The translations under genes were made by a program, and so were the position numbers. Positions 63,223 through 64,000 of a stretch of 64,000 bases of DNA are shown here, in pieces. The stretch spans positions 2,070,001 through 2,134,000 of the forward strand of contig NZ_CP126539.1 of NCBI RefSeq assembly GCF_030177755.1, read 5' to 3'. Within the stretch, counting starts at the first letter, position 1; every line of letters starts with the position of its first letter. Source of the stretch: Devosia sp. RR2S18 (lineage in GTDB: Bacteria; Pseudomonadota; Alphaproteobacteria; Rhizobiales; Devosiaceae). The notes under the pieces are model-generated. The model had not been told where the DNA came from, did not search any database, and saw only the letters and a program-made list of their open reading frames with translations.

Positions 63223-64000
63223 ATGCGCCAGAGTTTTCCCGTCCGCCTCGGCCCCGCCGAGGACGCCCTTATCGCCCAGCTCAAGGCGGCTGGCGCCGAT
63301 CCGGTAGCCGAGCGCATCAGTGTGGCCGGCCTGCCGACCCGTCGCGTCGAGAGCTACCACTATACCGATCTCAAGACATTGCTGCGAGCAGTGCCGCCGG
63401 TAGGCGCACCGGCCAACCAGTCGGACGTTCCAGCCCTCCCTATCGACGGCGCGTTCAACCTGACATTGGTCAACGGTGTGGCTCAGCAGCAGGGGGAGGC
63501 CCCGGCCGGCCTCGCGCTCGATACCGTCAAAGGTGGCGTGCTCACCACGCGCGATGATATCCTCGTGCAGGTCAACAATGGCCTCGTGCGAGAAGCGCTG
63601 TCCCTGAATGTCTCTGCCGGCCTTAAGCAGGTGGTCCAGATTGCGCGCCGGATCGAGGGCGACGCCGCCCATGTCGCCGATGCGGTCAAGATCTTCGTGG
63701 CAGATGGGGCCACTGCCACCATCGTCGAGACCTTTTCGGGCTCGGACGCAGCGCATGTGGGTAACCACGCCAGCTATGTGGCCCTGGGCAAGGGGGCGGT
63801 CTTGACCCACATCACGGTAGATCTCAGCGCCCGGTCGGCCTCGCATTTCGCCAGCAACGAATACCATCTCGCCGATGGCGCGAAGCTGCGGACGCTGGTG
63901 ATCCATGCGGGTGCAGGGCTCGCTCGGACCAATCTCTTCCCGCAAATGGGTGGAGCGGCGGCGCATGCGGACGTCACGGGGCTCAACCTCGTGTCGCCTG
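63223..64000 (+). CDS. sufD: Fe-S cluster assembly protein SufD, N-terminal part
   Basis: The ATG at 63223 begins 3 bp after the sufC stop, and the frame stays open to the window end (259 codons). The product starts MRQSFPVRLGPAEDALIAQL, shows the SufD/SufB family segment PTRRVESYHYTDLKTLL, and enters the beta-helix core (IVETFSGSDAAHVGNHASYV). SufD forms the heterodimeric scaffold with SufB. The C-terminal part, with the conserved His, is outside the window. Gene order desulfurase, sufB, sufC, sufD is that of Rhizobiales. Confidence 0.93.
   Translation, partial: MRQSFPVRLGPAEDALIAQLKAAGADPVAERISVAGLPTRRVESYHYTDLKTLLRAVPPVGAPANQSDVPALPIDGAFNLTLVNGVAQQQGEAPAGLALDTVKGGVLTTRDDILVQVNNGLVREALSLNVSAGLKQVVQIARRIEGDAAHVADAVKIFVADGATATIVETFSGSDAAHVGNHASYVALGKGAVLTHITVDLSARSASHFASNEYHLADGAKLRTLVIHAGAGLARTNLFPQMGGAAAHADVTGLNLVSP

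Overview
This window is chromosomal DNA from an alphaproteobacterium of the order Hyphomicrobiales (Rhizobiales), most likely Devosia or a close relative. The evidence is the gene content and order (B12-dependent ribonucleotide reductase NrdJ, an NDUFA12-type complex I subunit, aroQ-accB-accC-aat, rne-amiC-mrcA, tyrS next to a suf cluster), the high GC content, and the GlgE/TreS-Pep2 trehalose-to-glucan pathway. The genus is inferred, not proven.

Layout. 0-2 kb: the 3' end of a GreA/GreB-family gene, a YCII-like protein, a P-loop kinase-like protein, then a small GIY-YIG protein embedded in an array of inverted palindromic repeats. 2-4.9 kb: an accessory scar. An IS3-family element sits between two truncated genes, followed by a gene-less stretch with a run of perfect hairpins and the nrdJ terminator. 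4.9-15.1 kb: nrdJ, an NDUFA12-DUF2155 pair, a GyrI-like protein facing an APH(3')-like phosphotransferase, then aat, accC, accB, aroQ and a DsbA-like protein. 15.3-23.7 kb: an aminotransferase, RNase E, a cell-wall amidase and PBP1A.

23.8-50.5 kb is an accessory metabolic block between mrcA and prfB, which are usually neighbours in this order. It carries a sugar ABC operon with a fused Gfo/Idh-aldo/keto reductase and a divergent AraC regulator; the glgE-treS/pep2-glgB operon followed by treZ-malQ; a YihY membrane protein and two small proteins; an SDR oxidoreductase; a small hypothetical gene; a YdeP-type molybdopterin oxidoreductase; and an amino-acid (cystine-like) ABC transporter. TreS isomerises trehalose to maltose, the fused Pep2 kinase makes maltose-1-phosphate, GlgE polymerises it and GlgB branches the glucan. 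TreZ and MalQ work on the resulting malto-oligosaccharides.

50.8-64 kb returns to conserved core genes: prfB with its programmed frameshift, an M23 peptidase, a Bcp-type peroxiredoxin, an AsmA-like giant protein, tyrS, an alpha/beta hydrolase, and the iron-sulfur assembly cluster (cysteine desulfurase, sufB, sufC, start of sufD) behind a probable Irr/ICE operator.

Main items to follow up: the GIY-YIG gene that replaces the spacer in a family of inverted palindromic repeats; the hairpin series at 4180-4374; the IS-associated scar; the EcfG-like promoter of the glgE operon; the ICE-like operator of the suf cluster; and the split mrcA/prfB neighbourhood. No tRNA, rRNA or CRISPR array was seen.
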